Shown here: positions 36,958 through 48,000 of the stretch, one piece after another
Numbering within the stretch: position 1 is the stretch's first letter
How the letters are laid out: every line of letters starts with the position of its first letter
NCBI GenBank assembly: GCA_029204225.1
Contig: CM055094.1
Location: forward strand, 25,506,541 to 25,570,540
Length of the DNA stretch: 64,000 nucleotides
Direction: 5' to 3'
From: Diphasiastrum complanatum
Taxonomy: Eukaryota; Streptophyta; Lycopodiopsida; Lycopodiales; Lycopodiaceae
The notes under the pieces: model-generated
The model's input: the letters and a program-made list of their open reading frames with translations, nothing else
What the model was told of the DNA's origin: nothing
The model's database searches: none
Program-made: the position numbers and the translations under genes

Positions 36958-37199
36958 TGGTAAGTCACTTGTGCAAAAACTATTCATGTTTTTTCACTCA
37001 CCCATCATCAAGTCACATCTAACATTTTTTTATCTTGTTTGTCAAAGATTGCAAAAAGAATCGGGGTGAGACTTGGAGAGAGCTACTATGTTGTTACTTG
37101 AATACTCTTCCATAGAGACCAAAAAGATTTATTTTTTGTCTCAAAATTCTGGTAGATTGAAGTTTGGAAACTACTATGTACCATTTGAACTTGATATAA

Positions 37200-37922
37200 T
37201 ACAATTCAGTTTTGTATGAGATGTATATGGTTGAATATAGTTTGCAAAACCAAGTGCACTATGCAAAGAAGCTATAGTGGTAATTCAAGTAATGTTTTCA
37301 ATAATGGTAGTTCAAGTTCAATTTTCAATAATGTATTGCGTTGAATTTGGTTTGCAAAATCAAATGCACTATGCAAATGCGCTTTTTTATGCAATTCAAG
37401 TAATGTTCAATGGATTTGCTATGAATAATTTCTCTTTTTTGTAATCTATGAATGTTGTTTGAGATAATTCTAAATTTTGTCATGAATGGTCCACCTATAA
37501 ATCACAATTATTTAGGTGAAGTTGTACTGCAAAAGCTTTACTTTGACAGGTTTTGTAATCTTTGTATTTGTATGATGTATATATATTAAATATAGTTTGC
37601 AAGAAACAAGTGCACTATGCAAAGAGGCTTAGTGGTAATTCAAGTAATGTTCTCAATAATGGTAGTTCAAGTTCAATTTTCAATAATGTATTGCATTGAA
37701 TCTGGTTTGCAAAATCAAGTGCACTATGCAAACACGCTTTTTTGTGCAATTCAAGTAATGTTCTTATATGGATTTGTTATGAATAATTTCTCTTTTTTGT
37801 AATCCATGAATGTTGTTTGAGATAATTCTAAATTTGTCATGAATGGTCCACCTATAAATCACAATTATTCAGGTGAAGTTGTATTGCAAAAACTTTACTT
37901 TGACAGAATTAGTAATCTTTGT
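37200..37922 (+). repeat. Tandem duplication, two units of about 356 bp
   Basis: Unit 1 (about 37200-37565) and unit 2 (about 37566-37922) share agtttgcaa..aagtgcactatgcaaag, tcaagttcaattttcaataatgtattg, gaatgttgtttgagataattctaa and ggtgaagttgta(c/t)tgcaaaa in the same order. Within each unit the motif gtgcactatgcaaa also occurs twice, about 120 bp apart. It lies directly downstream of the methyltransferase-like gene. Confidence 0.85.
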
Positions 37923-37960
37923 ATGTTGTCTGCATTATGCTCGCTTGATGCTCGCTTTTT

Positions 37961-39110
37961 TTGCACCCCCCATTGAAGGATGGTGGAGAGGACAAAGCTT
38001 TATTCACCAAGGACAAGCCAAAGGGGAGGAGCAAAGGACAACAACAACATTTCAAGAAGGACAAAGACAAAGACAAAGTCAAAGATGGAGATGAATACCA
38101 TTCATCTCAAGCTTCAACATCTAGTGGGAAGATGAAGAAAGGCCACTGTGCCTCTAATTGCTTCAAGAAAAAGAACCAATTCAAGCAAGCTAACCTCACT
38201 AATGATAAAGAGAGTGATGCTAATGACAGTGATAGGGAAAATTCACTTATGATGTCTAGTCTTTCTTCCTCTTCTTTTAAGAATGATGAATTGTGGTGGA
38301 TTGATAGTGGGGCTAGTCCCCATATGTCTAGTTCCAAACACTCATTTAATACTGCAAATGATGATGAGTGAAGAATTGAAGGAATAGGTATTATCTCTTT
38401 GAATGTGGCATCATTAAAAGTTTTGTGTCCCTGCTTTATGTGCCAAAACTAAAGGATGATGAATTGTGGTGGATTGATGAATGATGAATTGGAAAAAACC
38501 TTCTATGAGATTTTGGCACATAAAGAATGATGAATTGTGGTGGATTGATAGTGGGGCTAGTTCCCATATGTCTAGTTCCAAACATTCATTTAATATTGCA
38601 AATGATGATGAGTGAAGAATTGAAGGAATAGGTATTATCTCTTTGAATGTGGCATCATTAAAAGTTTTGTGTCCCTGCTTTATGTGTCTCATGCAAAATC
38701 TCATAGAAGGCCTTTTCCAAGATCCAACATCAAGTCTCAACATGCTTTTATAAAAGGCCTTCTATGAGATTTTGCATGAGACACATAAAGCAGAGACAAA
38801 ACTTTTAATGATGCCACATTCAAAGAGATAATACCTACCACAATTCATTATGCTTTATGTGCCAAAATCTCATAGAAGGCCTTTTCCAAGATCCAACATC
38901 AAGTCTCAACATGCTTTTGAGCTAGTGCACTCAAATGTTCACTTTGCATCTTCCAAGAGCAAAGGAAGAGCTACATGCTTTGTTACTTTTATCGATGATT
39001 ATACAAGATTTTGTTGGGTATTCTCTTATCGTCCAAATCTATGGTGTTTGATGTCTTCCTTAAATTCAAAGCTTTATTTGAAAAGAAATTCTCTTGTAAA
39101 TTAAAAGCTC
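37961..39110 (+). pseudogene. Ty1/copia gag-protease-integrase fragment, internally scrambled
   Basis: The gag end (37961-38200) is Lys/Gln-rich with half a zinc knuckle (GHCASNCFKKK) and QFKQAN. The protease reads WWIDSGASPHMSSSKHSF (38290-38345). The integrase start at 38850-39105 has SHRRPFPRSNIKSQHAFELV, HSNVHFASSKSKGRATCF and VTFIDDYTRFCWVFSY; the first catalytic Asp of integrase (H-S-D) is now Asn. Words such as QFKQAN and SSKxKGxATCFVxFIDD link it to the family of the 50.8-53.9 kb copia. The protease segment is present twice, plus an inverted piece. The frame is lost after 39110. Confidence 0.85.
38630..38835 (+). repeat. Inverted repeat, arms of about 82 bp, inside the copia fragment
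   Basis: Arm 38630-38713 (aggtattatctcttt...agaaggcct) is the near-perfect reverse complement of 38755-38835, with a 41 bp loop. Direct copies of the same text lie at 38281-38447 and 38866-38930. Confidence 0.88.
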
Positions 39111-40428
39111 TTCCCTAGATCCAATTGTGTTAGACTCGCTCTTGAATATCCGAGTTGATCAAGTGCATGTAGGTTGTGGATGATCTACTCAAGATTCTCA
39201 AACTCACTTTTTTGACACCAAGCTCCTTTCATGATTTAGCGATCATATAGATCTTATATTGATTTATATTTGTAGGGATATTTGTTAGATTTTTAATGTT
39301 ACCACAATATAAATATGTAGCTATATGTTGAACCCACAATACCAAATCTCCCAAAATCTTTTTATTTTGTTTTTTCAAACAAATCACATATCTTATTTAT
39401 CAAAACCTATTTTAATGTAGGTCATTTTTCACGAGTATTTTTTTGTTTCCAGCACTAAATATTATTTGTCATGGAGATTCATCCTAGAAGGATAGTATTG
39501 ATTCAGTATGAAAACATAACAAAAGTAAATGAGTACAATAAGTTGCAGATCGAAGCCGCGTACTCTGTGCTATCTCTGAGCGACAAAAATAAAAGTCTGA
39601 ATTAATGTGCAATGCTGATAAGCAGTAGCGCAATAGCAATCTCTAAAACAACTCTAAGAAGTGAGCTAGAATGCTCAGATGAGTGTACAAGCTCGCAAGC
39701 TTGAGAGAGAGAGCTAACTATTCAAATGCTTCTTGTTCATAACATCTGATGATTATTTACTGTATGAATATGAACAACTATTTATACTAAATAATTAGGT
39801 CGTCAATTGCGATCGCCAATTGGCTGATGATCCGCTGACATCCATCTGATCCTTGTCATTGATTGTTGATAGGCGGTGAAATTGGTCGTAAACGTTTTGT
39901 TTGCATAAATGAACCAAAACTGTAGCTCTGTAGAAATGAACTAAAACAGCCACATGCGACATTGTCAAAGTTTTTTTTGCGAAAAAGCCGAAAAAGACGA
40001 AGGTGCCCTTAAATCTCATTTAGGGTTGTCCCACACTTTGCTAGAGTCATTTTCTTAACATTTGAGGCTCTTTGGAAAAAGTGAAAAATGTGACACTGTG
40101 ATTTTACACGAGATTTGTCAAGCGAAAAATGCGACACTATCGTAAACTCCATGTAATTATGTAGATTGTGTAAAAACACTTGTAATTCTGTAGACTGTGT
40201 AAACACACGGAGAAAACCGCAGAACTGGATAAACAATGGATGAAGATTAAAATCGATTACTCGATTAGTAAGAAGGAAAATAATCCAACAATTCATGATC
40301 AAGAGAAAGGTAAGCAAATGGAAGAGACACATGCTTTATTCACACATTTTGGAGAATCTTCTTGTGTAGATGATGGTTCTCATGGTTTTCATGCTAGAAA
40401 ATAAAGTAATGGATCTAAAAAACAAAGT
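39111..40428. other. No gene recognised
   Basis: AT-rich sequence without a supportable frame. The text after 39110 still has retroelement flavour (aattaaaagctcttccctagatccaattgtgttagac), but I cannot place domains. Confidence 0.4.
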
Positions 40429-41233
40429 TTGTTCAATGACTTTGATGGTCAAGAGGAAGATCAAGAGGTTGGTCTCAAAGGGCTTCAACAACACAAAAGG
40501 AAAGGTGGCAATTTGGAGCTAGTCAAGAGCATCAAAGGAAGGCTATTTGGCAAAGATGTTATGGATCTATTTTTGCAGGAGTATTTAAACTCAAGTATGG
40601 TCAAAGGAGAATCAAGGAAGTGTTGTTCAAGTTTACTTTGCTTGTTCTATCTCATGTTTGAGCTATTTCATGTGAATGTGTGCAAATTTTCAAGATATGG
40701 ACAAACTAGCTACACTGTCTTGCAATATCTTATGGTTGGAGTTTTACTAGCATTCTTGGCTGGTTTTGCTGATGGAAATGAAGATATTGGAGGTTCATTA
40801 TGCCACTCATTCATGTCCAAGTCATCAATTGTTGATGATATCTTGTGGCAAGATGGAGATGGAGGCTCATTCATGGAGTTTTATGGTGGAGACATATAAA
40901 AAAAGGACAAATATGGAGGATACAAACAAGCATTGGATGATCATTTACATTTATGGTTTAGTCACTATAATTTTCCAGAGAGTTCAAAGTTTGAAACATG
41001 GAGGAATCATTTCATTCACATTCTATTTGGTTCTTCATGTTCTAATTATATCTTGATGTGTAAAATTTATGTAAGAGATAGTGAAACATCCAACCTGGAC
41101 ATTATTCTCTATATCAATTATGAAAGCTACTTTAGAACCTTAGAAAAGAGATCTGTACTTAGGAGGAAGATCATTCTAAATTTGGATCAAAGTAGTATGG
41201 TTAAAACTATGCCAAAACTAGTTGAAGAAGGAG
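40429..41233 (+). other. Two overlapping ORFs of unknown family before an LTR-like block
   Basis: An open frame (40429-40899, 156 codons) begins FNDFDGQEEDQEVGLKGLQQ and includes a hydrophobic segment TVLQYLMVGVLLAFLAGF. A second frame (40933-41238) reads WFSHYNFPESSKFETWRNHF and IIKLNLDQSSM-like text ending MPKLVEEGV. Neither is recognised. They end at a purine-rich GAAGAAGGAG directly before the LTR-like block, so they may be the 3' internal part of an unclassified retroelement. Confidence 0.3.
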
Positions 41234-41866
41234 TGTGAAAGATTTCAACAAGTTTAGTCATATTTTGGTAAATTGTCAATATGAGGCCAAAACTTAGAGA
41301 TAAAACTTTTCAAGTTATATTAGTTTAAAATACATTCAATGAACACTTTTTGAAAGTGTGGGAAAGTTGGTAGTCGAGTTTGAGAGAGATTCAAATTTGA
41401 ACTTTAGGTACATTGAATCTAGACCCAAAAATATTGGGGTTTACATTCTGGAGGGAAAGCCAAGTGGCCAAATAGGGCTTGGACCTACTATAAAAGGATG
41501 TAACTCATGGAGAGAAACATATTCTCTCTTCTCTCTCTCATTTCATCATTATACATGGTTCTCTTTGGGTTGTACTACTCATTGGTGCACTCTCTTGATG
41601 ATATCTTGCAATCTTGTGTGTAAAATGCTTATATTTTGCTATTTTTGGTTTCACAAGTGTGAAATATAGTAGGATATTATAATTGTATGAACAACAACTA
41701 TATTTTATGTTTTGGTTCATGTTTGATCAGTATCTCTTAGAGTTTGCATCTCATTTTGTATGTAGATGCTGATTTTTCTACAGTGGCAGGATTGTTGGTT
41801 TGCTCCTTATTATAAACAAAGATCAGGGACATGGATTGGATCTTGAATGATCTGAAATCCTTGAAG
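41234..41866 (+). repeat. LTR-like block with polypurine tract before and PBS-like site after
   Basis: Starts TGTGAAAGATTTCAACAAG after GAAGAAGGAG. It is followed at 41867 by TGGTATTAGAGCTG, one mismatch from the usual Met-tRNA primer-binding site (TGGTATCAGAGC). The right end (ccttgaag) lacks a canonical CA, so the border is uncertain. Confidence 0.4.
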
Positions 41867-41999
41867 TGGTATTAGAGCTGTTTTGTTTCAGGTTATGAAA
41901 GGATCAGCCACATTTATCGAAGATTTGGAGGAGTTACCAATGCTAGGGCATGCTAGATTGAGTTCTACTAAAAAATCAGCATTTTTGCATATGTAGAAT

Positions 42000-42167
42000 T
42001 GATCTTTTGTAGGTATGTATGTATATGTATTTATGTAGGTATGTATATGTATATATGTAGGTATGTATATGTATGTAGATATATATATATATATCTATAT
42101 ATATACACACGCACACACACACACACATATATATGGACACACACACACACATGTGTGTGTGTATAAA

Positions 42168-42262
<95 letters not shown>
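42000..42262 (+). repeat. Compound microsatellite, (GTAT)n/(TA)n/(CA)n
   Basis: GTATGTATAT-type units, TA runs and two CA arrays, the longest TA run at about 42176-42227 and the last (CA)n at 42230-42260. Cross-reading ORFs are artefacts. Confidence 0.95.
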
Positions 42263-43080
42263 GTAAAGAGTGCCTACTGTTGATGGGCAATGGAGGCCGA
42301 TCTAGGTGGCGACTGATGATTTGGATGGTGGCCGATCTCGCACATCTCGCATCTCGAATATCTAACACATCTCACACATCTCGGCCATAGTAGGGGTCAA
42401 AATTTAACCATGTTCAACAATAGCACATGGAGTATCTTAATAAAAAGTTTGACAGGGGGCGGTAGGCGATCTATGTTTGCAAATGTCTGTTAACGGGCAG
42501 CCCACAGTTCAAAGTGAATATGTTGTTTATGCATGTGGTATGTATGTGTGTTTTGTTGGAATTTGATGCTCATCCTCAATAATGAGCATCTTTCTTTGCC
42601 AAGTCTATATGAGTGTGCATGTGCATTGATCCAAAACCCGATGGCGAAGGTCAAAGGTGGCGGGGACAATGTTTGCATATGTGTGTAGATGTGTGTATGT
42701 ACATTTATGTATGTATTTTCTCTTATGTGTGCATGTATGTGGGTATGCCCGTCTTTGACAAAAGGCCAATGATCTGGGTGATGGCCGATGATTTGGATGA
42801 GGGCCGATGGTTTAGGAGGAAAGCCGATGGCCGTTGTCGATGGTCGTTGACAGGTGGCTGATGTATGTGTGTGTATGTACATGAGTGCATGTATTTATGT
42901 ATGTGTGTGTATTCATGAGAGTGCATATATCTATGCATGCGTGTATGTATGAGGGAGTGTGCACGCGTGGGTGCATGTGTACATGTATGTGCTTGTACAT
43001 GCATGTGCATTTGCAATGTGTACATGTATACGTATGTGTGAGAATGTGTGTACATGTATGTGTATGTGTGAGAATGTATG
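42263..43080 (-). repeat. Dispersed repeat B, copy 2, with GCCGATG-rich and GTATGT-rich tracts
   Basis: The border agtaaagagtgcctactgttgatggg matches the complement of 25730-25748 and the start at 58611. Inside, (g)gccgatgg/gccgatctc words recur at 42290-42330 and 42765-42840, and the end is a GTATGTGTG-rich tract. Orientation is opposite to the copy at 25.4 kb. Confidence 0.55.
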
Positions 43081-44014
43081 TACATTTCAAAAGACCATGC
43101 TCGGAATTTCAAAATTTTAATATGTGGTATATAATCACATGCAATGCAAACTTCAAAAGATTAGCCACTTTGAGCTCTTTATGCTTACAAACATGTAAAG
43201 GCATTCTATGTGTAGAATACATGTAAAACCACATATCCACTATGAAAAATGTGTGAAAGATGCATTAGTATGGGTACAACATTGAGTTAAGTGAAAATCA
43301 ATCAAGAAAGATTAAAAAATCAATACTTTTCCAAAAATTATTCCCACGAATCACATCCAAAGCCTTGGGAGCACACCAAGGTATCTATCATTTGTCACGC
43401 ATCAGTAATATCTGCAACCAATACTGCTCTATAAATGTATGTTAGATTTTGTACTAACAAGTCCACATCTAATAACATATGGTGTCGTCATGGAATCAAA
43501 TATCTGACGTCTTGTAAATCCTTTAAAAACTCCACGTATAGCTGCAACAACCAAATAATTGTGCAGATGTGTTCGCCATCGTGCAAAATAAACCGCTCCA
43601 TAAAGTCCCGCATGGACGTTCGGTCGATTGACAATGACCTTCACCACCTACAAAAATATACACACTTGTTAACTTAATGCAATTACCTAAAACATAGTCA
43701 ATAGCAAGTTGGAATAAAGATACTCGCTTGTTCCAACAACCTGCTCAACGAAATCTACAAAAAAGAAATACAATGTTAGTATAAGCCTTATGTCAAATCG
43801 GTTACTGAACTCAAAATCCTGACTATATCCAAGAACCTTCTTCTACACAACCTTCTCCATGTACAAAATTTGACAGATTTTTCTCTCCAAATCTAATTCT
43901 AAACTAACTCTAACTCCACCCTACATCCCAATGCTAAGTCTAACTCCAATTCTAACTCTAACCGTACCTTGCATCTCAAAACCATAAACCATAAACGTCA
44001 CTTCAAACTTATTA
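43081..44014. other. No gene recognised; degenerate CTAACTC repeats
   Basis: A minus-strand ORF at 43429-43647 (MVKVIVNRPNVHAGLYGAVY) matches no family I know. At 43900-43965 TCTAACTC/TCTAACTCC words repeat. This stretch is where the 3' end of the Helitron should be, but I could not identify a CTRR hairpin terminus. Confidence 0.35.
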
Positions 44015-44996
44015 CTACAATACTTTTGAATACACAATGTTCTGAGTGTACCTCGCCACTCCATCCACATTTGTAAATTGATTGTCCTTGTCAGTAATCA
44101 GCACACAAAGTCTTGTTGCATTTCGCACTCTTGATAGTGCAACATATAGCTGCCCATGACTCAGTCGAGGCAAATACAATCCAATTGTGTCCATAGTTTG
44201 CTCTTGTGCTTTGTTTATTGTCATGGCAAATGCTGCTCTGATAGGAAACTAGACCCTTTGCAATTCAAACGGTATGTTCAAATTGCTTGGCTCTATAGGG
44301 ATACGTGGAATAAGGACTCTACTCCCTATATTCTTTTTGGTCACTATCTCCGCCTCTATGACTTGTCTACCCAATCTGAGGATGATAAATCTTGTGCCAT
44401 TGCACAATCCCTTGTGTGATGCTATTGATCGTAACAATATCATAACACCCACTCGGTTGCAGGCTATTCAAATACTCTATAGGGTGGACATTAGAGCCCT
44501 CACACTCAACAACACTATCGACACTATAAAAAGTGAAAACATCACCCGAAGGCTACTCAACAACCCTCGCATTGATCTCATCCACATCTTTGTTCAATGG
44601 GATCAATATCGCATGACTCCTCAAAAATTCAACATATTTAAAACGTCGTGCAACATTAGGAAATGTGAATGAAATCAATTCACCCACATCACGCATCCTT
44701 AGGCACATGCCCTCTGGTAGGGAAATCAAGTCCAAATCGTGATGCACGAATGTGGGCTCACGACCATCTCCCACACTCAGCAAATAATCTGCAAACCTCA
44801 ACTGCTCATCCTTATTGCCACCCTCCACGCCCATATGACGCGTATGTTCTTTGCCAATTTGTGCACCTCCATGTGTTTCCACAAACGCAAACACTTCAAC
44901 GAAGCATTGACAATCTGCGCCCAACTACCACGTGGTACCATTGGTAGAATTTATCGAGAATCACCCCCGAAAACAACTGGAACTCCTCCAAGTTGT
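44015..44996 (-). pseudogene. Helitron Rep/helicase, helicase C-terminal part
   Basis: Helitron RepHel proteins mobilise single-stranded DNA; the helicase is Pif1-like. On the minus strand, FGGDSR, a stop, then ILPMVPRGSWAQIVNASL (44890-44985) matches motif II-III text. RFADYLLSVGDGREPTF and LIPLNKDVDEINARV (44553-44800) follow, then VMILLRSIASHKGLCNGTRF (44380-44450). The last frame reads MTINKAQEQTMDTIGLYLPR and GQLYVALSRVRNATRLCVL, the conserved Pif1 C-terminus. At least three frames and two stops divide it. It is separated from its N-terminal half (46465-47990) by a copia fragment. Confidence 0.9.
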
Positions 44997-45044
44997 TAGA
45001 AATCAATGATGAACTTCATTGTTACTGTTTACAAGGTACATTAT

Positions 45045-45258
45045 TGTTGAAAGCTATGACCAGCTGTCATTAGCCGTAGGCTAGTCTATTAGTCTACTCG
45101 TAGGTTTTCTCTCTCTATCAGGGGTTCAGGATTTATTTGTACATTTTTACATTCTATATGAGTTAGTGTGATAGAGTGACAGTGCATGTTCTTCTTCCGC
45201 CTTCTTGTGGTGATTGCTTATGGTGAATGCCTGATGTTGCATATCTAATTCTTGACAT
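45045..45258 (+). repeat. Copia 5' LTR, 214 bp
   Basis: Starts TGTTGAAAGCTATGAC and ends CTTGACA, immediately followed by a primer-binding site. TG...CA ends and the length fit a small copia LTR. No 3' partner exists because the element is cut at about 46460. Confidence 0.8.
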
Positions 45259-45270
45259 GGTATTAGAGCA
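45259..45270 (+). other. Primer-binding site for initiator Met-tRNA
   Basis: TGGTATTAGAGC, one base from the standard copia PBS TGGTATCAGAGC, adjoining the LTR end. Confidence 0.8.
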
Positions 45271-46460
45271 GCAATAGTCTTGCGTGCTTGATCAGTGGAT
45301 ACAGCTTGTCACGGGCTCCGCAACGAAGTGAGAAAGTCCTTCACGGGAGGTGAAAGCTTGGAGAGATAAAAACGGTTGGAAGAAATCCTTCTTTGGTGTA
45401 TTTTGTAGGTTTGGAGCTCAGAATCATCAGTGGGGAACGAAGACACAGTCCCAGAGGCATCAAAAAGGCCAGGGCAGCATCAGATAGATTGAAAATCTGT
45501 TGAGTGGGGGAGATTCTTACAATACTTCCTAGTTGTTGTGGAAAGTGCTATTTGTGTGAGAGGTTTGCCAAGAAATCTCTCATTTGTTTGTTTGGAGTAC
45601 CACAAATCACACTAGATAGTGTCTAGTATTGTCATTCAGAGTTACGAAGCTTCATACTTTTCACATTACTGATCTTCATCTTTTGGACGATCACACATTT
45701 TGTTCGTACCAATATCGGATCGATGCGCCAGAGGTAAAGAAAACCAAGAGCAATCGTACCTCCGCGCATCATACCGATATCACATATCAGTACCAATATT
45801 GGAGCGACGCGCCAGAGGTAAAGAAAATCCAAAGCAGTCGTCTATCTGCGCGTAATACCGATATCACATATCTATACCAATATCGGATCCACGCGCATGA
45901 GCTAAAGAGAATCCTAAGTAGTCGTGCACCCACGCGTCGTACCGATATCAGGTTGTCCAACCAAAAAATTTACAGTTGAGCCAGACTCATCTATGAGTCA
46001 AGCAAATTGGAAGGTGCCAGCAACTATGCAGTTTGGAAATTCAAACTGAAGAACATTTTGATGGAAAAGGAATTGATGGAAACAGAAATGGAAGCTATAA
46101 CGAAAAATAGGACGTGGAACTTGGTTGAGCTACCTGATGGTAAGACGCCTATCACTTGCAAATGGATATACAAGATCAAATATGGAGCTGATGGCCAACT
46201 CAACAAGTACAAAGCACGGTTGGTTGCGAGAGGATTTGATCAGCAGGAAGGTATTGATTTTGAGGAAGCCTTTGCACCCATAGCTAAGATGGTAACTATA
46301 TGTTCTATCATTGCTAATTCTGTTTTCTATGGTTGGAAGATTCAGCAAATGGATGTTAAATCTGCTTTTCTTAATGGAGTGTTGTATGAAGAAGTGTACT
46401 TAGTACAACGGATTTGTTGAGCCAGGGAGAGAGCATCTCGTTTGTAAGCTCAACAAAGTA
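45271..46460 (+). pseudogene. Copia element with gag fused to RT by internal deletion, 3' truncated
   Basis: A leader of about 700 bp precedes a frame starting near 45998. The first part, LEGASNYAVWKFKLKNILME, is the copia gag N-terminus (N-Y-x-x-W). Within a few codons the text becomes MEAITKNRTWNLVELPDGKT, ITCKWIYKIKYGADGQLNKY, KARLVARGFDQQEGIDFEEA, FAPIAKMVTICSIIANSVFY and MDVKSAFLNGVLYEEVYL. That is the start of reverse transcriptase, so most of gag, protease and integrase are gone in one in-frame deletion near 46085. The leader itself contains a 90 bp unit repeated three times at 45707-45945. The copy ends near 46460 inside Helitron sequence, before the YVDD box. Confidence 0.85.
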
Positions 46461-46464
46461 CCTA

Positions 46465-47990
46465 ACGCAGATTGCTTAGAAATGTTGCATGTCGAGCTCT
46501 CATTTAATTCCGTCAAAAAAGTTTTAAACCGAGAGTGTGCGGTCCTACCACCTTTCATCAATAGTGCATCAATCCCATGCAATGCAACTGCCAATCCTAT
46601 CCACCCTTGTGCACACACATACGCGACAACATGACACTATACAGGTGTGTCTTGCCTGTACCACCCGGACCATCTACGAAAAACACTCCACCCACTCTCC
46701 AAACAACATGCTCATGTACTACGCGGTCGAAAATCCTTTGCTGATCCACGTTCAATCTCTCGATGTCAACTTCAACCTCTAAAGAATTCTCGTCGAGAAA
46801 CATCCCCTCGCGAAATAATGGAGATGAACCAAAATCGACATCGAGGAACCTAAACCCAAAATTCAACAAGGACTTTCCAGCTACCTACATGTGCAACTCC
46901 ACATCAAGAACAACTCTGTCTACCAAAATCTGACTCACAAAAATGGTCTCGCACGTTATTGGCTGTCCCAACTCATGTGCATAATCCTCAACTAAATGCA
47001 GCTCTATGCTCCTCCAGAGCTCCAATGGGTCAGAAGGGGTACATGTCAAAAGAAGCACAACGAACATGAGACAAAGCTACGATGGAGTGCCCCATGACAC
47101 TGCCTCGCGCAAGCAGTTACTCCACTCATTTGCGTCATTTATCAAAAGTCTGTGTCTGCAAGCATCTCTGAACGACTAAAACAACTCACCATCAGTCGTG
47201 TGCAAGTCTTCAAAGCTGGTTGCACCTTTGACATGAGCCAAAGAAACTCGGATATAGAACCTCTCCCCTTTGCAAGGGTGTACAAAATACATGCAACCAA
47301 TGGCAAGGGTCATTTGCATGTTGGTTCAACGGATCCACCTACGTGTTCTCCTATTGAAGCAATACTGCCTCGGCAAGTCCTACTACAACAACTCTCGAGC
47401 CTCCGAATCACCACTTTTGTTCAGCTCAAAGAATGTTGTCAAAGTGGTACCTGAAAGCCCATCTACGACCTCCTCTAGACCCACTCCCTCGCTGAAGTAC
47501 ACCAATTTCTGTCCAGGGAGATGAACTACTAGTCGGGTCACCACGGGCTTATGAGCACCCATAGAAAGACCCAACAATTGCCAACATGACTCACTGGCTG
47601 AGAAGTATCAAGCATTAAGAAATTGTTCTATCTCATCCACCCGTCCTAATGTCTGACCACTGCCCTCTACAGCAATATACCCCTTCACCACTAATGTTTC
47701 ATCAATGAAATTCCTTCGGTAGTTCTAAAAGCATTTTCCATCCTTCATGCACTGGGCATTTGGAAAAGATGTTCTGCATGGACCGTGCATCATAGATATC
47801 GTTACTATCTCATACAACTCTGGATGTTCCTCCTTCACAGAAATCTCTGCACACACAATATGATCGTAATCACCAACGGTGTTTGGTTTGTTCCGCTCCT
47901 CCAATATAATCAATAGGTAGGCGTGAGGCAATCTTTTCTTTTGGAATTCCACGACATGCAGCCTCCCTATAATGAGCCCAAAAATGTGCA
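46465..47990 (-). pseudogene. Helitron Rep/helicase, Rep C-terminal and helicase N-terminal part
   Basis: Leftward from 47990: HVVEFQKKRLPHAYLLIILE, YDHIVCAEISVKEEHPELYE and MMHGPCRTSFPNAQCMKDGK form the end of the Rep domain. Next come YFSASESCWQLLGLSMGAHK and RLVVHLPGQKLVYFSEG, then MYFVHPCKGERFYIRVSLAH and KGATSFEDLHTTDGE. The helicase Walker A is VFFVDGPGGTGKTHLY (46640-46690), followed by GWIGLAVALHGIDALLMKGG and RTAHSRFKTFLTELNESSTC. The frames shift several times. Its 5' part, including the two-Tyr nickase site, is missing beyond 47990. Confidence 0.92.
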
Positions 47991-48000
47991 AAAAGTACAA

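Noticed and set aside
41976-42368. Tyr-Ile and Cys-Val repeat ORFs
   Set aside because: Direct translation of TA, CA and GTAT microsatellites.
44015-44452. Host Pif1 helicase gene
   Set aside because: The Pif1-like text is preceded by Rep-domain text typical of Helitrons on the same strand, so it is an element gene.
47152-47524. Plus-strand ORFs across the Helitron
   Set aside because: The minus strand carries the Rep/helicase motifs continuously through this stretch.
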